From NCBI RefSeq assembly GCF_004799665.1, contig NZ_CP031310.1, forward strand, positions 240,887-304,886: a stretch of DNA of 64,000 nucleotides, given 5' to 3'. This DNA is from Halapricum salinum (lineage in GTDB: Archaea > Halobacteriota > Halobacteria > Halobacteriales > Haloarculaceae). The translations under genes were made by a program, and so were the position numbers. Below, in pieces: positions 62,073 to 64,000 of this stretch. The notes under the pieces were generated by a model, which saw only the letters and a program-made list of their open reading frames with translations, was not told the DNA's origin and did not search any database. The number at the start of each line of letters is the position of its first letter. Within the stretch, counting starts at the first letter, position 1.

Positions 62073-62267
62073 GGATATCCAACGCTCCGGCAGGGAAGCT
62101 CTGTTCCGTACGAGGGGGCCGACGACCCTTGTATTGATGTGCTTGAACGCTTCTGACTACCGTAGACATCCGCGGTATGGCAGTGACTGAGTGCATGTGA
62201 TGGCCATCCAACAGCGTTCACGCACACCAATACAAGGTAGGATCCGTCCGAGTCTTCGGACGGGAGG

Positions 62268-62420
62268 ATGTCACTGCAAGAACCAACCGAGCGGGTGAAT
62301 CTGTCGTCGCTTCAGGAACACCTCACCGAAGCACTCGAACAGACGGACAACGAGCCAGCGAGGTATCACCTCAGAGAAGCGTATCAGAAAGTCATTATCA
62401 TAGACGAAGAACGATCGTGA
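62268..62420 (+). CDS. Small 50-aa acidic helical protein
   Basis: ATG at 62268, GGGAGG just before it, stop at 62418-62420. Sequence is amphipathic helices (SSLQEHLTEALEQ; ARYHLREAYQKVIIID). This size and composition are common among haloarchaeal small proteins. Function unknown. Confidence 0.6.
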   Translation: MSLQEPTERVNLSSLQEHLTEALEQTDNEPARYHLREAYQKVIIIDEERS

Positions 62421-62470
62421 AGATCACGAACAGTAGATTTTGTGAAAGAAAGTCGACAGGATTCTGATCG

Positions 62471-64000
62471 CTAAATACTACTGCTCGACCACGGATCGAA
62501 GCGGAACGAGCCGCCTTCGACCTGCACTGAGACCGCACTACCTGCGCCGTTCGCGACCGCACCTGTGCTCGCATCTTCGACGGGATTGCCGACTAGCGTC
62601 CCGGGACCCGTGTCGTCTCCCCACCAGTTCTGCGTGACGTCGAGCGTATGGTCCGGGTCCTTGGTTACGGCACCGATGGGGACCTGGACGAAGTTGTTGT
62701 TCGTGACCGACACCAGATCGGCGTCTGCGTTCCCGTCGACGCCGAACGCGCTCCCTGGATAGGGCGCACTCGTCGGGTCAGTCGTGGGACTGAACTGCGA
62801 TCCAGCCGTGTTCAGCCGGCGGATCGAATTGCCCTCTACAGCGACACTCTTTGGTGACACGCTACCGTAGCCGTCAGTAGTGGTGTGGGTCGATACGATC
62901 CCCCAGGTCCATCCAGCAGAGTAGACGTCCTCGACAGTGTTTCCGAAGATATCGACACCGTCGACGGTTCCTTGCACCTTGATCGCCGATGCGCCACCGT
63001 AGTGTGGCCATTCTTTCGAGACGTCACCGTCGTTGACGATGTCACGGACGGTGTTATCCTGGACGACGACGCCACCGACGGGAGACTCACTGGCGTCGAA
63101 CACGTGGATCGCGTTGATCGTGGCCGGAGTGTCTATCCCGTCCGGAACTGTCGTGTTGTCCGCCCGGATCCCCTCAAGGAGGTTCGCCTCGACTGTGACG
63201 TCGTCTCCGGTGACCAGCAGCACGCTCGGATCGATGCCACCGGGCTGGAACACAGTTGAGGGCGCAAACCGGACCTTCCGAACAGTCGCGCCGTCAGCCT
63301 GGACCGACACTGTCCCGTCTACAGTAGCTGGATCACCGTCAGTCGGATCGGTCACTCCTTCGAGCGTCACGCGTTCGTCGACAGTGAGCGTCTCTTCGTA
63401 GGACCCGGGCGCGACGAGGACCGTATCATCGGTCGCTGCCCGGTCGAGCTGTTCACTGATTTGCGTGCCGATCTCTCTGGTCGGATAGGTGACGGTCTCT
63501 GCCGATTCGTCACCATCGTAGTCGTACTCGAACTCGGAGGTGGTTGCACGAGCGTCACTGCCAGTCCACGCGAGCACGCCACCGTTTTCGAAGCTATTCG
63601 CCTCGATCCACGTCGCCCAGGGCCACGGTGCGTCGTGAAGTGTTCCGATCCCCCACACGGGAGGAGTGTCGTCTGCAGTGAACTCGTTGTCTTCGAGCGT
63701 GGCTCCTCCGGCTGCCTTGTTCAACCACTCGATGTGATCGATCGCGCCCTGGAACCCGACCTCCGAAAGGGTATTGTTCTGCAGGACACGGTTGGAGGCG
63801 GACGAGTCGTTACCGGCCCCGTTGTTGACGGTCACACCACCCTCGATCAGATTGTTCTCTAAGGAGAACGACTGGACTCCCGAGTCGTTGAAGTAGACGC
63901 CACCGCCGCCATCGTTCGGGACGACCACAGAGTGTCTGAGGGTGAAGTTGTCCCCCGAGACCTCGACGTTCTTGTTCGGAGATGCTTCGGGATTCGCCCG
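62471..64000 (-). CDS. Large beta-helix surface protein (N-terminus off window)
   Basis: At least 509 residues; the frame runs past 63928 to the right edge. Repeated strand-turn units with Asn ladders (FSLENNLIEGG, VLQNNTLSE, VVQDNTVRDIVN) give a right-handed parallel beta helix of the pectate-lyase type, with NNWWGDDTGPGT-like QNWWGDDTGPG near the end, found in surface and carbohydrate-binding beta-helix proteins. Very acidic, probably exported. No membrane anchor at the C-terminus. Confidence 0.85.
   Translation of the reverse strand, partial: RANPEASPNKNVEVSGDNFTLRHSVVVPNDGGGGVYFNDSGVQSFSLENNLIEGGVTVNNGAGNDSSASNRVLQNNTLSEVGFQGAIDHIEWLNKAAGGATLEDNEFTADDTPPVWGIGTLHDAPWPWATWIEANSFENGGVLAWTGSDARATTSEFEYDYDGDESAETVTYPTREIGTQISEQLDRAATDDTVLVAPGSYEETLTVDERVTLEGVTDPTDGDPATVDGTVSVQADGATVRKVRFAPSTVFQPGGIDPSVLLVTGDDVTVEANLLEGIRADNTTVPDGIDTPATINAIHVFDASESPVGGVVVQDNTVRDIVNDGDVSKEWPHYGGASAIKVQGTVDGVDIFGNTVEDVYSAGWTWGIVSTHTTTDGYGSVSPKSVAVEGNSIRRLNTAGSQFSPTTDPTSAPYPGSAFGVDGNADADLVSVTNNNFVQVPIGAVTKDPDHTLDVTQNWWGDDTGPGTLVGNPVEDASTGAVANGAGSAVSVQVEGGSFRFDPWSSSSI

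Noticed and set aside
1-64000. CRISPR array or cas genes
   Set aside because: No regular repeat-spacer pattern; the Cas4-like fold at 12.2 kb is the nuclease domain of the Dna2-like fusion, with no cas1/cas2 nearby.

Overview
The window is from a halophilic archaeon (class Halobacteria). Proteins are strongly acidic, many starts sit 25-35 bp downstream of archaeal TATA boxes, and several families are haloarchaeal: a HalOD1 output domain, a soluble halobacterial-type transducer, a SipW-like archaeal signal peptidase and a DUF35/thiolase pair. I cannot assign genus or species from sequence alone.

The window has two halves that meet at a tRNA-Phe gene (40943-41016, minus strand). Left of it (about 1-40.9 kb) is accessory DNA: mixed GC with AT-rich gaps, many nucleases and NTPases, unknown genes, a gene remnant, and almost no metabolism. 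From left to right it holds: (1) a leftward, mostly translationally coupled cassette of six genes, namely a small DUF4258-like zinc protein, an Fe-S PD-(D/E)XK nuclease fused to an SF1 helicase (Dna2-like), a 1578-aa DEAH helicase with a DUF1998-type zinc C-terminus, two proteins of unknown fold, and a P-loop ATPase cut by the window edge; (2) single genes at 14.5-20.1 kb, including a predicted PD-(D/E)XK protein, a rhomboid-like membrane protein and a 575-aa protein with a C-terminal HEPN-like motif; (3) a GmrSD-type DUF262/DUF1524 protein opposite an OGG-like HhH-GPD glycosylase; (4) an OLD-family ATPase/TOPRIM nuclease with a KTSC protein; (5) an accessory mre11-rad50-nurA-herA operon with 1-4 nt overlaps; (6) a zinc-rich degenerate HNH protein, an NDT/TIR-like protein, a winged-helix protein and a PLD-nuclease/AAA-type ATPase fusion whose upstream region carries an 84-bp imperfect palindrome; (7) an AbiE-like nucleotidyltransferase/winged-helix pair with a 10+10 bp operator-like inverted repeat around its promoter. 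I read this half as a defence island, probably in an element placed at the tRNA-Phe 3' end. No integrase or att repeat is visible, so the integration itself is inference.

Right of the tRNA (41-64 kb) is core chromosome of uniformly high GC: a lipoprotein, methylglyoxal synthase, a HalOD1 protein, a dUTPase/dCTP-deaminase-like enzyme, aconitase, RimI-type acetyltransferase, GatB, HisA, an MFS carrier, HisB, a soluble chemoreceptor-like transducer, a GIDE-like membrane protein, a thiolase-fold/DUF35 pair, a tandem paralogue pair, two small haloarchaeal proteins, a thioredoxin-reductase-like flavoprotein, then a leftward surface-protein cluster (DUF1102-like PT-rich protein, rhomboid, SipW-like signal peptidase, DUF5305-like protein) and a large beta-helix surface protein cut by the right edge. 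Two intergenic regions carry unusual repeats: 35-nt tandem repeats after acn, and repeated hairpins with conserved flanks but changing stems after the transducer gene.
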